A stretch of 64,000 nucleotides of DNA from Buttiauxella brennerae ATCC 51605 (GTDB lineage Bacteria > Pseudomonadota > Gammaproteobacteria > Enterobacterales > Enterobacteriaceae), in NCBI RefSeq assembly GCF_001654925.1, contig NZ_LXER01000040.1:62001-126000 (forward strand), in the 5' to 3' direction. The notes beneath the pieces were generated by a model. That model ran no database searches and was not told where the DNA came from. It worked only from the letters and a program-made list of their open reading frames with translations. Position numbers and translations under genes: made by a program. Below, piece after piece: positions 45,391 through 57,681 of this stretch; the stretch's first letter is position 1; the number at the start of each line of letters is the position of its first letter.

Positions 45391-48144
45391 ATGAATATAT
45401 TAAAGTTAAAAAGTGTCGCTCTATTTATTCCCCTGTTGTTAACAGCTTGTGGCGGGGGTGGTGGTGGTAGCGATTCGGGCTCTCCGCAAACAATAAATAA
45501 ACCATTAATCACTCCGGCTATCAAACCAGACATACCGGCTCCGGGGCAAAGCAATAAAGTTAAAGTTGGTGTATTAGACTCCGGTGTTAATAAAAACATC
45601 AGTAATATAGCAGGTAAGGTTGCTCTTATTTTGCATTATGTCGGCCAGGGAAAAAATCTTGGCTCAGGTGAATTTACTCCCGAGGATATTACGGCGTCTT
45701 TGGCACTGGCTGATATGGATACTTCTGGACATGGTAGCTATGTCTCTCAAATCCTTGCCAGTACAGGAAGTGCTGGAACATATGTTGGTAACCAGAACGT
45801 TGAGCTTTATGAAGCCAAAACGACAGATGACCCTCTTGGCCATTCAATAATTCATGATCAACTCGCTGCAATTATGGATCTGCATGAGCATTATGGCGTC
45901 AATTTATTTAATGCCTCATGGGGGAGTTATAATCATTACGATGAAAACTCACCGATTACATCAGTATTAAAATATCTGGTTAATAGCAATGGTTTGATAG
46001 TTTTTTCTGCCGGGAATGATTTCCTTAATGAGCCATCCGCAGAAAACCTGACCCCGCTGATTGATCGCTCTATCGAAAATGGGTTAATCACGGTAGTGGG
46101 TCTCGATGGTAATAAGCAGCTCTATAGCGGGTATGACGAAAGCGGTGTACTGAAAGGCAGTAATGCATGCGGAAGGGCTGCAGCCTGGTGTCTTGCTGGC
46201 GATTATGTCGTTGGGCCACTGCTCAGCGAGAATAATAATAGTTACGTTTATTTCTACGGTACTTCTGGCGCAGCACCGCAAGTTACGGCTGCAGCGGCAA
46301 GTGTATGGCATACCTATCCCTGGATGACCGCAAAGCAGGTCAAACAAACAATATTAACGACCGCAAACTATCTGCCTGATGGTTCACAACCAGGAACACC
46401 CTATAACGCGAGCTACGGTTGGGGTGAGTTGAATGCTCTGCGTGCAGAGCATGGCCCAATGCTATTTTCTTCTCTTTTTGGCGACTTTAATGCCCAGGTT
46501 CCTGATTCGCATTATATCTTCAGTAACGATATATCCGGTGATGCTGGTCTGATTAAAAATGGCAATGGCGTTCTGGAATTGGCGGGAAATGATAGCTATA
46601 CCGGAAATACGACAATAAATCAGGGTGCATTATGGGTTAGTGGCAGTATTAATAATGGCTCAGTGAATATTGCCCCGGGAGGTGTGTTAACTGGTTCAGG
46701 TTCGGTGAGAACAACTTATAACAATGGGACGATAGATTTATCTAATGGCTCACTGAAAGTGCAAGGTGACTATTCCCAGGGGCATAACGGCGTACTTAAT
46801 GCTTATATTGATAATCAGCTTGATATTAGCGGTAACGCAACGCTTGATGGCGCGGTTAATTTGGTTAATCAGAATTATGTGGTTAATGGAACTTATGACA
46901 TTCTGCATGCACAGAATGTTCAGGGGAAATTTAACCAGCTAAATGGCAGCAAGTTCCTGACAATTAAGCAGGTTAATTATGAATCAGATAACGTCAATCT
47001 TGAAGTGGAGCAAGTCTCTGCACAAAATGCCGTCAGCAATGGAGATTCTCAGTCAACGGCGGGCGCCAAAGCGGTAGACAGTATTTTCGCTGCTGCTAAT
47101 GCCATTGCATTAAAGCAGCACAACGGTGAAGTACTGACGTTAGACGAGCAGCAATTATTAGATTATTCCGCGGGCTTACAATCTACTGGCTCAGGAGAGG
47201 CTGTTCAGCGCATTGTGGACAGCCATTCTGGCGTCATTTATTCCGAGCTGCCTTCTGTGCTGTTAGCGGAGCAAAATCGCCTGACGCAAACTGTCGTGAA
47301 TCGCTTAAGTGCCATGTATGGCATGGGTCAAGCGACCCCTGGCGTATGGACTTCTCATGATTATATGAAAAACCAATACCAACCTGATGGCTGGAACCAG
47401 GTTAGCAGCACGACCAATAACACCTCTGTGGGGATGGATGGTCGTGTGAGTAATACCTTGCTGCTGGGTGGCTTCGTTAATAAAAATAATATCACTGCCA
47501 AACTGGATAGAAACGGTGGGAGTCTTGATGGGAGCCAGAATGGTATTGGCGCTTATGGGCAGTTCAACGATGGCGCGTTTTATCTGAACGGTCTGGCAAG
47601 TTACCAGCGTGGTGATGCAGACATTAAACGTCCGGTTATCGGCAATGGCACGCAAAGTAGCCAGAAGTCGAATACGGATATGAGCAGCTCAAGTCTGTAT
47701 TTTGAATCAGGCTACGCATTCCATTTGCCGCATGAAGCCGATATCACCCCCTACGTCAGTGTCGAATACGATCGTTCCAATACCGATAGTATTGATGAAG
47801 GAAACCAACAGGGTGTGAGTGCCAGTGGCATGAAAGGGCGCCAGACAAGCGTAGCATTGGGCTCTCGCTTCAATTATATGGTGAACAATGAACTGCATCT
47901 GGCTGCATGGGCGCAGGCCAGCAAAATCGCTTCACGTGATATCAGCGATATGTCATTGACTACCAATATGAGCGGGCAGGAAATTTCGCTTAACTCGCCA
48001 GAGTTTGACAGAAATAGCTTCGATTACGGTTTAGATATTGATTACGTTCTTTTGAATAGCGTGCAGCTTTTTGCCGGAATGCAGAGTAGCACGGCGAATA
48101 ATCAGGCTCTTTCTGCCAGCGCCGGGCTGAAATACTACTGGTAA
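45391..48144 (+). CDS. NalP-like lipoprotein autotransporter with subtilisin passenger
   Basis: 917 residues. Lipoprotein signal MNILKLKSVALFIPLLLTAC (Cys20) followed by a Gly run; S8 protease domain (about 55-380) with Asp63 (VLDSG), His114 (SGHGSYVSQ) and Ser292 (YGTSGAAPQV); a passenger repeat (NDSYTGNTTINQGALWVSGS); an autotransporter barrel in about the last 260 residues ending YYW. Layout and details (CGRAAAWCLAGD) resemble Neisseria NalP and Bordetella SphB1, surface proteases that cleave other secreted proteins. The start chosen gives the lipobox; a frame from 45283 is longer. AT-rich, next to a tRNA: probably acquired. Confidence 0.9.
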   Translation: MNILKLKSVALFIPLLLTACGGGGGGSDSGSPQTINKPLITPAIKPDIPAPGQSNKVKVGVLDSGVNKNISNIAGKVALILHYVGQGKNLGSGEFTPEDITASLALADMDTSGHGSYVSQILASTGSAGTYVGNQNVELYEAKTTDDPLGHSIIHDQLAAIMDLHEHYGVNLFNASWGSYNHYDENSPITSVLKYLVNSNGLIVFSAGNDFLNEPSAENLTPLIDRSIENGLITVVGLDGNKQLYSGYDESGVLKGSNACGRAAAWCLAGDYVVGPLLSENNNSYVYFYGTSGAAPQVTAAAASVWHTYPWMTAKQVKQTILTTANYLPDGSQPGTPYNASYGWGELNALRAEHGPMLFSSLFGDFNAQVPDSHYIFSNDISGDAGLIKNGNGVLELAGNDSYTGNTTINQGALWVSGSINNGSVNIAPGGVLTGSGSVRTTYNNGTIDLSNGSLKVQGDYSQGHNGVLNAYIDNQLDISGNATLDGAVNLVNQNYVVNGTYDILHAQNVQGKFNQLNGSKFLTIKQVNYESDNVNLEVEQVSAQNAVSNGDSQSTAGAKAVDSIFAAANAIALKQHNGEVLTLDEQQLLDYSAGLQSTGSGEAVQRIVDSHSGVIYSELPSVLLAEQNRLTQTVVNRLSAMYGMGQATPGVWTSHDYMKNQYQPDGWNQVSSTTNNTSVGMDGRVSNTLLLGGFVNKNNITAKLDRNGGSLDGSQNGIGAYGQFNDGAFYLNGLASYQRGDADIKRPVIGNGTQSSQKSNTDMSSSSLYFESGYAFHLPHEADITPYVSVEYDRSNTDSIDEGNQQGVSASGMKGRQTSVALGSRFNYMVNNELHLAAWAQASKIASRDISDMSLTTNMSGQEISLNSPEFDRNSFDYGLDIDYVLLNSVQLFAGMQSSTANNQALSASAGLKYYW

Positions 48145-48233
48145 TTGTCGGAACAGTAGCAGCCGCAGGGACGCGGCGAATTATTGAACTTACGTGCAGG
48201 AATTGTGCGATGGAGAGTCCGAATCCCTAATAG

Positions 48234-48257
48234 CAAAAAACCCGCCATAGGCGGGTT
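48234..48257 (-). terminator. Intrinsic terminator of the tRNA-Phe gene
   Basis: CCCGCC/GGCGGG stem with a three-base loop, followed on the minus strand by a run of T, 11 bases after the end of the tRNA. Confidence 0.9.
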
Positions 48258-48267
48258 CTTCTAAATG

Positions 48268-48343
48268 TGGTGCCCGGACTCGGAATCGAACCAAGGACAC
48301 GGGGATTTTCAATCCCCTGCTCTACCGACTGAGCTATCCGGGC
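48268..48343 (-). tRNA. pheU: tRNA-Phe (GAA)
   Basis: 76 bases that fold as a full cloverleaf: acceptor GCCCGGA/TCCGGGC, D-loop AGTCGGTAGA, anticodon loop with GAA, T-loop TTCGATT and encoded CCA end. Position beside yjdC matches E. coli pheU. tRNA-Phe genes are common integration sites and the autotransporter gene lies directly downstream of its 3' end. Confidence 0.97.
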
Positions 48344-48457
48344 AACGGGGCGCATTAAACCGTAAAGGCCGTTGGGCGTCAACGGCTTTGTCATAAAAAA
48401 GCGGTTAAATGCGTTTAACTGGCTGCTTTTTATTCATAATGGCGAGAAAGTAATTCA

Positions 48458-49033
48458 TCAGGTTAATGCGCCACCCTGTCGGCATTGCGCAAACCGCAGA
48501 ATGTCTTCGGCCAGTTGGCGGGCGGTGACGATATCAGCCTGGCTACGTTTCACCAGTAAACGGCTCAGGCAACCTTCCAGCACCAGCTCCATTTGGTGAG
48601 CCACCATTGTTGGGTCGTCCACTTCCAGCTGCATCAGCATTTCATGAGTAAATTCCCACGCGGCTTTTTTCTGCTGATCGGCCAACTGGTGAATCGGGTG
48701 CGACGCATCAGGGTAGAAGGTACAGGCCGCAATAAACAGGCATCCCGGATAGCGTTGGTTGTTGACGCACTCGGTCAACGCTTCGTAGCGCTTCAACAGT
48801 TTTTGCTCAAGCGACAACTCTTCGTTAAGCGCTAGCTGACGGCGCCAGACATCAATTTGCTGACTCAAATAACGCAGAGCGTCGTAGAGCAGGGCTTCGC
48901 TGTTAGGCCAAAAGTTGCTTATCTCTTTTACCGGATAGTCTGCCTCTGCGGCGACCATATCCAGGGTAGTGCTGGCAATTCCTTCACGCTCAAGGACGTG
49001 TAAGGCGTGCTCTAATACTGTTTCACGTTGCAC
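48458..49033 (-). CDS. yjdC: TetR-family regulator YjdC
   Basis: 191 residues: N-terminal helix-turn-helix ([22 protein letters not shown]) and a TetR-type ligand domain with [16 protein letters not shown]. The GTG at 49033 is chosen because GGAGGAG lies six bases upstream and the length equals E. coli YjdC; an ATG at 49060 has no ribosome site. It is upstream of pheU and downstream of dsbD on the same strand. Confidence 0.93.
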   Translation of the reverse strand: MQRETVLEHALHVLEREGIASTTLDMVAAEADYPVKEISNFWPNSEALLYDALRYLSQQIDVWRRQLALNEELSLEQKLLKRYEALTECVNNQRYPGCLFIAACTFYPDASHPIHQLADQQKKAAWEFTHEMLMQLEVDDPTMVAHQMELVLEGCLSRLLVKRSQADIVTARQLAEDILRFAQCRQGGALT

Positions 49034-49120
49034 GGTTATCTCCTCCGTTGTACCCGTCATACTTCATGTTGCCTCAATACAACCTGAATTATTGAGAGTA
49101 CATCCCACAATGAGTGTTGT

Positions 49121-50911
49121 TTACGGCGTTAGTTTCTGCAAATGCGTATGGAACGTGTCAGCATTCATAAAACCGGTTACGCGAGCTTCTGGTTGCTCGC
49201 GCCCCTGTGTATCAAAGAACAAAATCGTAGGCAGCCCCAGGACCTGTAGATGCTTTAACAGCGCCACATCTTGCGCGTTGTTGGCCGTAACATCAGCCTG
49301 CAGTAAAACAGTATCTGCCAGTTGTTGTTGCACTTTTGGGTCGCTAAAGGTGTATTTCTCAAACTCTTTACAGGCCACACACCAGTCGGCGTACAAATCG
49401 AGCATCACCGGTTTGCCTTTCGCACGGGCCAGTGCGGCGTCGAGATGCTCAACATTCGCAATCTTCGTGAAGTTGAGATGCGCCTGGCTTGCCGTAACGG
49501 TGGTACCAAACGCCCAGTCTTGCAGCGGGCGAGCACAAACCAGCGCGGCACCCAGCAGAATGATCTGCACCACGCGCATCCACGATTTCGTCGCTTGCAA
49601 GCTGGTGATAAATGCCCAGCCGAAGAACGCCACGCCAAGCAAACCCCATAACCGGATACCCCAGTTATCTCCCAGTATGCGTTCCAGCAGGAAAACTGGC
49701 AGTGCGAGGATCACAAAACCAAATGCGGTTTTGACAGTTTCCATCCACGGGCCACTTTTTGGTAGCAGGCGATTGCCGAATACGGTGATGAGCATCAGCG
49801 GCAGGCCCATGCCCAGGGCGTAAAGATACAGCGTGCCGCCGCCCAGCCACATGTTCCCGCTCTGGGCGATATACAGCAAAATGGCGCTCAGTGGTGCGGT
49901 GGTGCACGGCGAGCAAATCAGCCCGGCTAATGCGCCCATCGCGAACACGCCACCGGCGGACCCCCCTTGCTGGCGGTTGCTCATCAGCGTCAGACGCGTT
50001 TGCAGTGATGACGGGAGTTGCAGGGTGAATAACCCAAACATGGATGCCGCGAGCAGTACAAACAGTGCTGACAGGCCGATAAGCACGTAAGGGTGCTGGA
50101 GCGCTGCCTGGAATTGTAGGCCGGCTGCCGCAACCACAAGGCCCAGCGCGGTGTAGGTTAGCGCCATCCCTTGTACGTAGACAAAGGTCAGTAGCAGGGC
50201 GCGAGTAGTGGATAAGCGCTGTTTCCCGCCGAGCACGATGCCAGAGATAAGCGGGTACATCGGCAGCACGCAAGGCGTGAAGGCGATGCCGATGCCGATT
50301 AAGAATGCCCAGAGTGCGGAGAAGGGCAGTTGTGTGTCTGTACCTGTACCCCTCACCCCGGCCCTCTCCCCAGGGGAGAGGGAGGAAGGCGGTTCCGCGG
50401 TAGGCGTAGGGGAGAGGGTGGAAGGCGAGTCGGCACTGGTTTGTCCCCTATCCTGGGGGAGAGGATGAGGGCCACTCGCCTCAGCCACCACTTCACTTAG
50501 CGGCACCACACGCGTTTCAGGCGGATAACAGAACCCCGCCTCGGCGCAACCCTGATACGTCACGCTGACCGTCGCACCTTTGGCCGCGTTATGGATATTG
50601 ACGGGCAGATTAAGCCGCTCGGTGTAGATCTCGGTCTTGCCGTAGAACTCGTCTTCATGCCAGGAACCTTTCGGTAACTCAAGCGGGGCGAGTTCGGCCT
50701 GCGCGGGCGTCACTTTGATCTGTTGGCGATAAAGGTAGTAGCCAGGTTTTATCTGCCAGCTCAGGTTGAGCTGCTGGCCAGATTGCTGGAAATCGAACGT
50801 AAAAGCCTGATCGACCGGCACAAACTGAGATTTGCTTTGGTTGTCGAAAAGACCTGCAAAAGCATGTGAACTGAATAGCGCTAAAATTAGCGCAAAGATG
50901 CGTAGAGCCAT
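49121..50911 (-). CDS. dsbD: Thiol:disulfide interchange protein DsbD, with repeat-encoded linker
   Basis: 596 residues (E. coli 565). Signal peptide; alpha domain with the Cys pair of [12 protein letters not shown]; eight-helix beta domain with FTPCVLP and LICSPCTT; thioredoxin-like gamma domain with DWCVACK. It moves electrons from cytoplasmic thioredoxin to periplasmic DsbC, DsbG and CcmG. Between alpha and beta domains the short linker is replaced by about 45 residues rich in Pro, Ser and Gly, encoded by a palindromic repeat (50350-50472). The frame stays open and all redox Cys are kept, so the protein is probably active. It overlaps cutA by 25 bases. Confidence 0.95.
   Translation of the reverse strand: MALRIFALILALFSSHAFAGLFDNQSKSQFVPVDQAFTFDFQQSGQQLNLSWQIKPGYYLYRQQIKVTPAQAELAPLELPKGSWHEDEFYGKTEIYTERLNLPVNIHNAAKGATVSVTYQGCAEAGFCYPPETRVVPLSEVVAEASGPHPLPQDRGQTSADSPSTLSPTPTAEPPSSLSPGERAGVRGTGTDTQLPFSALWAFLIGIGIAFTPCVLPMYPLISGIVLGGKQRLSTTRALLLTFVYVQGMALTYTALGLVVAAAGLQFQAALQHPYVLIGLSALFVLLAASMFGLFTLQLPSSLQTRLTLMSNRQQGGSAGGVFAMGALAGLICSPCTTAPLSAILLYIAQSGNMWLGGGTLYLYALGMGLPLMLITVFGNRLLPKSGPWMETVKTAFGFVILALPVFLLERILGDNWGIRLWGLLGVAFFGWAFITSLQATKSWMRVVQIILLGAALVCARPLQDWAFGTTVTASQAHLNFTKIANVEHLDAALARAKGKPVMLDLYADWCVACKEFEKYTFSDPKVQQQLADTVLLQADVTANNAQDVALLKHLQVLGLPTILFFDTQGREQPEARVTGFMNADTFHTHLQKLTP
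50350..50472. repeat. Palindromic CCCTCACCCC-type repeat, copy 2, inside dsbD
   Basis: 123 bp (41 codons) with the arm CCCTCACCCCGGCCCTCTCC at the left and a near-inverted G-rich arm (gggggagaggatgaggg) at the right, the same family as at 11915 and 57682. It is translated on the minus strand as part of the DsbD linker ([11 protein letters not shown]... to ...[10 protein letters not shown]). Its length is a multiple of three, so it leaves the frame intact. Confidence 0.9.
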
Positions 50912-51210
50912 GAGAGGTATTCACTATCTCCGTGGGTAACTGGCAGAACCAGTAATTCAGGGGTTTGATACGGGTGATGCGATTTCAGGCAAGCCAACAG
51001 CGCCTCCTGATGCTCGATGTCGCTTTTGAGCAGCATCTGCACCTCATACTCCTGTTCCATTTTTCCTTCCCAGTAATAGAGCGATGTCGCACCGGGTAAA
51101 AGGGTCACGCAGGCCGCCAGTTTTTCAGCCAGCACAAGGGCGGCAAGTTCCTGAGCGGTTGCTTCATCTGGGGCAGTACAAAGGATGACAACAGCCTGGG
51201 TAGTCGGCAT
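50887..51210 (-). CDS. cutA: Divalent-cation tolerance protein CutA
   Basis: 107 residues, trimeric ferredoxin-like fold, conserved in all kingdoms. Typical segments are [37 protein letters not shown] and [13 protein letters not shown]. Linked in E. coli to copper tolerance. Overlaps dsbD by 25 bases on the same strand, as in E. coli. Confidence 0.95.
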   Translation of the reverse strand: MPTTQAVVILCTAPDEATAQELAALVLAEKLAACVTLLPGATSLYYWEGKMEQEYEVQMLLKSDIEHQEALLACLKSHHPYQTPELLVLPVTHGDSEYLSWLYASLR

Positions 51211-51275
51211 AGCTAACCTCGTATCTGGTGGATTCGCGGTTGACTATAGCATGGGGGAGTGAGAGGAGGCGTTAA

Positions 51276-51296
51276 ACGGGCCGCAGTGCGACCCGT
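51276..51296 (-). terminator. Possible terminator after dcuA
   Basis: ACGGG/CCCGT arms with an inner CGCA/TGCG pairing, followed on the minus strand by TTTAAC. The T tract is poor, so it may only stabilise the message end. Confidence 0.35.
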
Positions 51297-51321
51297 GTTT
51301 TAAAACATTTACAGAACCGTT

Positions 51322-52623
51322 TTACAGAACCATGCCGCCGACGATAAAGCCGAGGATTACGCACAACGAAATTGCGATCACGCCAGGAATCAGGAATGCG
51401 TGGTTAAACACGTACTTACCAATACGCGTTGAACCGGTGTCATCCATTTCCACAGCCGCCAATAAAGTCGGGTAGGTTGGCAGCACGAACAGTGCAGATA
51501 CGGCTGCAAAAGAGGCGATAGCCGTCAGTGGGCTAACACCCAGCATCAGCGCTGCTGGCATCAGGGCTTTCGTGGTTGCCGCCTGGGAATAAAGCAAAGT
51601 AGCAGCAAAGAACAGCACCACAGCGAGTAGCCACGGGTAGCTTTTCAGTAAATCACCTGCAACAACCTGAATATCCTGAATATGGTTTTTGACGAAGGTA
51701 TCACCCAGCCATGCCACACCCAGCACACAGATACAGGCACTCATCCCTGATTTAAAAGTACTGGCATTGAGGATTTCGCCCGTATCAATTTTACAGGTGA
51801 TGCAAATCAGCGTGGCGATAGTCAGCATGAACACCACAATCGCTTCGTTACGCGGCAGAATTGGGTTTTGAATCAGGCCAACGGTGTCGCTGATGGCGGT
51901 GGCGTAGAACATGACCGCGACGATACCAATCAGGAATAACATCACTGAACGTTTAGCGTGTGGTTTCAGTTCAAACACGCTGGCGCCGCGCAGTTTCACT
52001 TCACCTTTGGCCAGGCGTTCCTGGTAAACCGGATCGTCTTTCAGTTCGCAGCCAAGGAAGTTACACACAATCGCAGTCAGCATAACGGCAACCAGGGTCA
52101 CCGGAATACAGATGCTCAGTAAAGTCAGGTAGCTGATGCCCATTGGCTCAAGAATGCCGGAGAAGAACACCACTGCGGCAGAAATCGGTGAAGCAGTAAT
52201 TGCGATTTGCGAGGCGACAACAGCAATAGACAGTGGGCGCGATGGGCGAATCCCTTGTTCTTTCGCCACTTCGGTAATCACAGGTAGCGTGGAAAAGGCG
52301 GTGTGCCCGGTTCCCGCCAGAATGGTCATAAACCAGGTCACCAACGGTGCAAGAAAAGTGATGTATTTGGGATGACGGCGTAGCAGTTTTTCTGCGAGGC
52401 TGACGAGGTAGTCCATTCCGCCCGCGACCTGCATGGCGGCTATGGCGGCAATAACGGCCATGATGATTTCAATCACATCAAACGGGATTGAGCCCGGTTT
52501 GACCTGGAAAATCAGGGTTAAAACTAATACGCCAAAACCGCCAGCAAAGCCAATGCCTATGCCGCCGAGCCTGGCACCGAGGTATATCGCTAAAAGCACG
52601 ATAACGAGTTCAGCTCCAAACAT
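51322..52623 (-). CDS. dcuA: C4-dicarboxylate antiporter DcuA
   Basis: 433-residue inner-membrane exchanger with ten or more hydrophobic helices (LVIVLLAIYLGARLGGIGIG at the start). It swaps aspartate or fumarate for succinate and, in E. coli, also serves aerobic aspartate uptake. It follows aspA by 112 bases beyond a hairpin, so it shares the aspA transcript in part. Confidence 0.96.
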   Translation of the reverse strand: MFGAELVIVLLAIYLGARLGGIGIGFAGGFGVLVLTLIFQVKPGSIPFDVIEIIMAVIAAIAAMQVAGGMDYLVSLAEKLLRRHPKYITFLAPLVTWFMTILAGTGHTAFSTLPVITEVAKEQGIRPSRPLSIAVVASQIAITASPISAAVVFFSGILEPMGISYLTLLSICIPVTLVAVMLTAIVCNFLGCELKDDPVYQERLAKGEVKLRGASVFELKPHAKRSVMLFLIGIVAVMFYATAISDTVGLIQNPILPRNEAIVVFMLTIATLICITCKIDTGEILNASTFKSGMSACICVLGVAWLGDTFVKNHIQDIQVVAGDLLKSYPWLLAVVLFFAATLLYSQAATTKALMPAALMLGVSPLTAIASFAAVSALFVLPTYPTLLAAVEMDDTGSTRIGKYVFNHAFLIPGVIAISLCVILGFIVGGMVL

Positions 52624-52689
52624 GATTTCCTTCCTTGTGTGTGATGATTGATAATTGTTTGTTGTGTTTTTGTTGTAAGCGCAAATGAA

Positions 52690-52717
52690 AAAGGCACGTC
52701 CAATGGACGTGCCTTTT
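52690..52717 (-). terminator. Hairpin terminator between aspA and dcuA
   Basis: GGCACGTCC/GGACGTGCC stem with a three-base loop and, on the minus strand, T5 after it, 20 bases after the aspA stop. It probably lowers dcuA expression relative to aspA. Confidence 0.85.
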
Positions 52718-52735
52718 AATGACTACCAGAAAGGA

Positions 52736-54172
52736 CTATTGTTCACTTTCATCGGTGTAACGCTTCGCTTTATAGACCGGGTGCATCAGGTTGTTGATGG
52801 AGAAAATATCGTCCAGCTCGGCTTCAGTAAGCAGCCCGCGTTCCAGAACAACTTCACGCACACTCTTACCGGTTTCCGCACAAATCTTGCCAACGATATC
52901 GCCATTGTGGTGGCCAATGAACGGGTTCAGATACGTCACGATACCGATAGAGTTGTAGACGTAGCTTTCACACACTTCTTTATTAGCAGTGATGCCGTTG
53001 ATGCATTTTTCCAGCAGGTTGTAGCAAGCGTTGGTCAGGATGTGAATCGACTCGAACATCGCCTGGCCAATCACGGGTTCCATCACGTTCAACTGCAACT
53101 GGCCCGCTTCGGAAGCCATGGTGACGGTGATGTCGTTACCAATGACTTTAAAGCACACCTGGTTAACCACTTCTGGAATCACCGGGTTGACTTTGGCTGG
53201 CATGATGGAAGAGCCGGCTTGCAGCTCAGGCAGGTTGATTTCATTCAGGCCAGAACGCGGGCCGGAAGAGAGCAGGCGAAGGTCGTTACAGATCTTCGAC
53301 ATTTTCACTGCCAGGCGTTTGAGCGAGCTGTGAACCATGACGTATGCGCCACAGTCGGAAGTCGCTTCAATCAGGTCTTCAGCTGGAACGCATGGCAGGT
53401 TGCTGACTTCAGCCAGTTTCTGCACTGCCAGTTGCTGATAGCCTTCTGGGGTGTTCAGGCGAGTACCTATTGCGGTCGCACCCAGGTTCACTTCCAGCAG
53501 CAGTTCAGCGGTGCGCAGCAGGTTGCGGGTTTCTTCATTCAATAGCACGTTGAATGCGTGGAATTCCTGTCCCAGCGTCATGGGTACGGCGTCTTGCAGC
53601 TGAGTACGGCCCATTTTCAGGACATTTTCGAACTCAACGGCTTTGCGTTGGAAGCCGTCGCCTAACTGGTTGATAGCATCAATCAGCTTCACAATAGAGG
53701 CGTACACTGCGATGCGGAAACCGGTTGGGTAAGCGTCGTTAGTGGACTGGCATTTGTTAACGTGGTCGTTCGGGTTCAGGAACTGGTACTCACCTTTCTG
53801 GTGGCCCATCAGCTCAAGCCCAATGTTGGCGAGCACTTCGTTGGTATTCATGTTGACGGAAGTACCGGCACCGCCCTGGTAAACGTCCACCGGGAATTGG
53901 TCCATGCACTTGCCGTTATTCAGCACTTCATCACAGGCCTGGATAATGGTGTTTGCGATGCTTTTCGGAATGGTTTGCAACTCCTTGTTCGCCATTGCCG
54001 CTGCTTTCTTAACCATGACCATACCGCGCACAAATTCAGGTATGTCACTGATTTTGCTGTTGCTTATGTAGAAGTTTTCAATCGCTCTCAGAGTATGAAC
54101 ACCATAGTAGGCATCCGCTGGCACTTCCCTGGTACCCAACAAATCTTCTTCGATACGAATGTTATTTAACAT
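52736..54172 (-). CDS. aspA: Aspartate ammonia-lyase (aspartase)
   Basis: 478 residues, fumarase/aspartase superfamily. Converts L-aspartate to fumarate and ammonia, feeding anaerobic fumarate respiration. The signature loop [11 protein letters not shown] with its catalytic Ser is present, as are [14 protein letters not shown] and [10 protein letters not shown]. The ATG at 54172 ([13 protein letters not shown]) has AGAAGG upstream and gives the family length; the frame extends nine codons further without support. Confidence 0.97.
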   Translation of the reverse strand: MLNNIRIEEDLLGTREVPADAYYGVHTLRAIENFYISNSKISDIPEFVRGMVMVKKAAAMANKELQTIPKSIANTIIQACDEVLNNGKCMDQFPVDVYQGGAGTSVNMNTNEVLANIGLELMGHQKGEYQFLNPNDHVNKCQSTNDAYPTGFRIAVYASIVKLIDAINQLGDGFQRKAVEFENVLKMGRTQLQDAVPMTLGQEFHAFNVLLNEETRNLLRTAELLLEVNLGATAIGTRLNTPEGYQQLAVQKLAEVSNLPCVPAEDLIEATSDCGAYVMVHSSLKRLAVKMSKICNDLRLLSSGPRSGLNEINLPELQAGSSIMPAKVNPVIPEVVNQVCFKVIGNDITVTMASEAGQLQLNVMEPVIGQAMFESIHILTNACYNLLEKCINGITANKEVCESYVYNSIGIVTYLNPFIGHHNGDIVGKICAETGKSVREVVLERGLLTEAELDDIFSINNLMHPVYKAKRYTDESEQ

Positions 54173-54543
54173 GTGAACCTTCTTAATTAAAGCTGCCAAT
54201 GATTAATCACTGCACGCACAGGATCTTTGGTCGTGCGATGAATAGACCGACGATTATGTCCATATTCGGTCTGTGTGCCGTGATGATATGCTGATGATAG
54301 CGAAAAGCAGTAATCTGGATCACTTATTAAACGTCAGCTCACATAACAATTATTAATATGTGATGCCGATCAATTGTTGAAAATTTCCAGAAAAATAATA
54401 CGGCGCTTAGATTGATTTTTGGCTATAGCGTCGCCATCTCTTTGACTGTGCATAATTGCTAACCTATTTTCGCAAGTGCTTGATGGCGCTTGCTACAATT
54501 GCTCTGGTTCCGCTACAGGCTTTTCCAACTACAGGAGTGTACG
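54173..54543. other. Divergent promoter region aspA-fxsA
   Basis: 371 bp between divergent aspA and fxsA, AT-rich. In E. coli the aspA promoter is controlled by CRP and FNR; I see only loose half-sites here (for example CTGGATCAC near 54313) and do not claim an operator. Confidence 0.5.
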
Positions 54544-55029
54544 GTGCGCTGGATACCGTTAATTGCCGTTTTTCTTTATGTTTACATAGAGATCTCATTG
54601 TTCATTCAGGTTGCTCACGTTATGGGAGTTTTCCTGACGCTGGTGCTGGTGATATTTACCTCAGTTATAGGTATGTCTCTGGTTCGCAATCAGGGCTTTA
54701 AAAACTTTATGCTGATGCAGCAGAAAATGGCTGCGGGTGAAAGCCCGGCCGCTGAGATGATTAAAAGCGTTTCGCTGATCATCTCTGGTTTGCTGCTGTT
54801 GTTACCTGGTTTCTTCACCGACTTCCTCGGTTTGTTGTTGTTACTGCCACCAGTGCAGAAGCACCTGACGTTAAAACTGATGCCGCATTTGCGTTTTTCA
54901 CGGACTCCGGGCGGTGGTTTTAGCGCGGGAACTGGCGGTGGCACAACGTTCGACGGTGAGTATCAGCGTAAAGATGATGCACCGAAACAGCTCGACGATC
55001 GTGATAGCGACGATCGTCACAATCGTTAA
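54544..55029 (+). CDS. fxsA: FxsA family membrane protein
   Basis: 161 residues with three to four hydrophobic segments and a polar C-terminus (GGGFSAGTGGGTTFDGEYQRKDD). Overproduction of E. coli FxsA relieves exclusion of phage T7 by the F plasmid. The GTG at 54544 (encoding MRWIPLIAVFLYVYIE) has AGGAG six bases upstream and matches the family; an ATG at 54490 is not used. Confidence 0.94.
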   Translation: MRWIPLIAVFLYVYIEISLFIQVAHVMGVFLTLVLVIFTSVIGMSLVRNQGFKNFMLMQQKMAAGESPAAEMIKSVSLIISGLLLLLPGFFTDFLGLLLLLPPVQKHLTLKLMPHLRFSRTPGGGFSAGTGGGTTFDGEYQRKDDAPKQLDDRDSDDRHNR

Positions 55030-55055
55030 AAATCTAAATTTTTTTGTTTTCCCCC

Positions 55056-55459
<404 letters not shown>

Positions 55460-55495
55460 TCCGCGCAAAAACTGAACGAACATAAACGAATTTAA

Positions 55496-57151
<1,656 letters not shown>

Positions 57152-57192
57152 TTTGCCCCAACACCTGGTGTGAAGTTACACCGTGTTAAGAA

Positions 57193-57230
57193 AACCCTCA
57201 GGCAGAAATGCCTGAGGGTTTTTTCTTTTT
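57193..57230 (+). terminator. Intrinsic terminator of groSL
   Basis: AACCCTCAGGCA/TGCCTGAGGGTT stem with a GAAA tetraloop and a long T-rich tail. Confidence 0.95.
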
Positions 57231-57311
57231 GGTCGCACTCTGGTATAAGATCTCACCGGGCGATGTGAGCCCGCTACTTTTCAAGACAGAGCATTGATAA
57301 CGGGGAACAAC

Positions 57312-57665
57312 ATGCGCATTAGAGTTTCAGCAGGAATGGCTGTAGCAGCGCTGCTGCTGGCAGGATGTAGCACCAGCAACGAACTTTCTGCTGGTGGGCA
57401 GGGCGTCCGTTTTGTTGAAGACAAGCCTGGTACTGAATGTCAGCTGTTAGGGAATGCAACCGGTGAGCAAAGCAACTGGTTGTCCGGGCAGCAGGGTAAT
57501 GAAGGCGGTTCTATGCGCGGTGCGGCAAATGCTCTGCGTAACAATGCCGCAGCGATGGGTGGCAACGTACTGTATGGCGTGAGTAGCCCAACTCAAAACT
57601 TGTTGTCGAGCTTTGCACCGACGGCCAGCACCATGACTGGTCAGGTTTATAAGTGCCCGAATTGA
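57312..57665 (+). CDS. yjeI: DUF4156 lipoprotein YjeI
   Basis: 117 residues with a lipobox LLAGC (Cys near 21) and the DUF4156 core (EDKPGTECQLLG, ANALRNNAAAMGGNVLYG). The length equals E. coli YjeI. Function unknown; probably anchored to the outer membrane because Ser follows Cys. Start at 57312 chosen for GGGGAA upstream and the signal peptide. Confidence 0.92.
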   Translation: MRIRVSAGMAVAALLLAGCSTSNELSAGGQGVRFVEDKPGTECQLLGNATGEQSNWLSGQQGNEGGSMRGAANALRNNAAAMGGNVLYGVSSPTQNLLSSFAPTASTMTGQVYKCPN

Positions 57666-57681
57666 TTTTTGGGTGAAACCA

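Noticed and set aside
48144..48268. Possible attachment-site repeat of the tRNA-Phe 3' end near the autotransporter
   Set aside because: I looked for a direct copy of the tRNA end around 45-48 kb and found none; only a 7-base chance match at 48217. No integrase gene is in the window.
52685..53545. 286-codon frame antisense to aspA
   Set aside because: aspA is fully conserved on the other strand; the antisense product has no family features.
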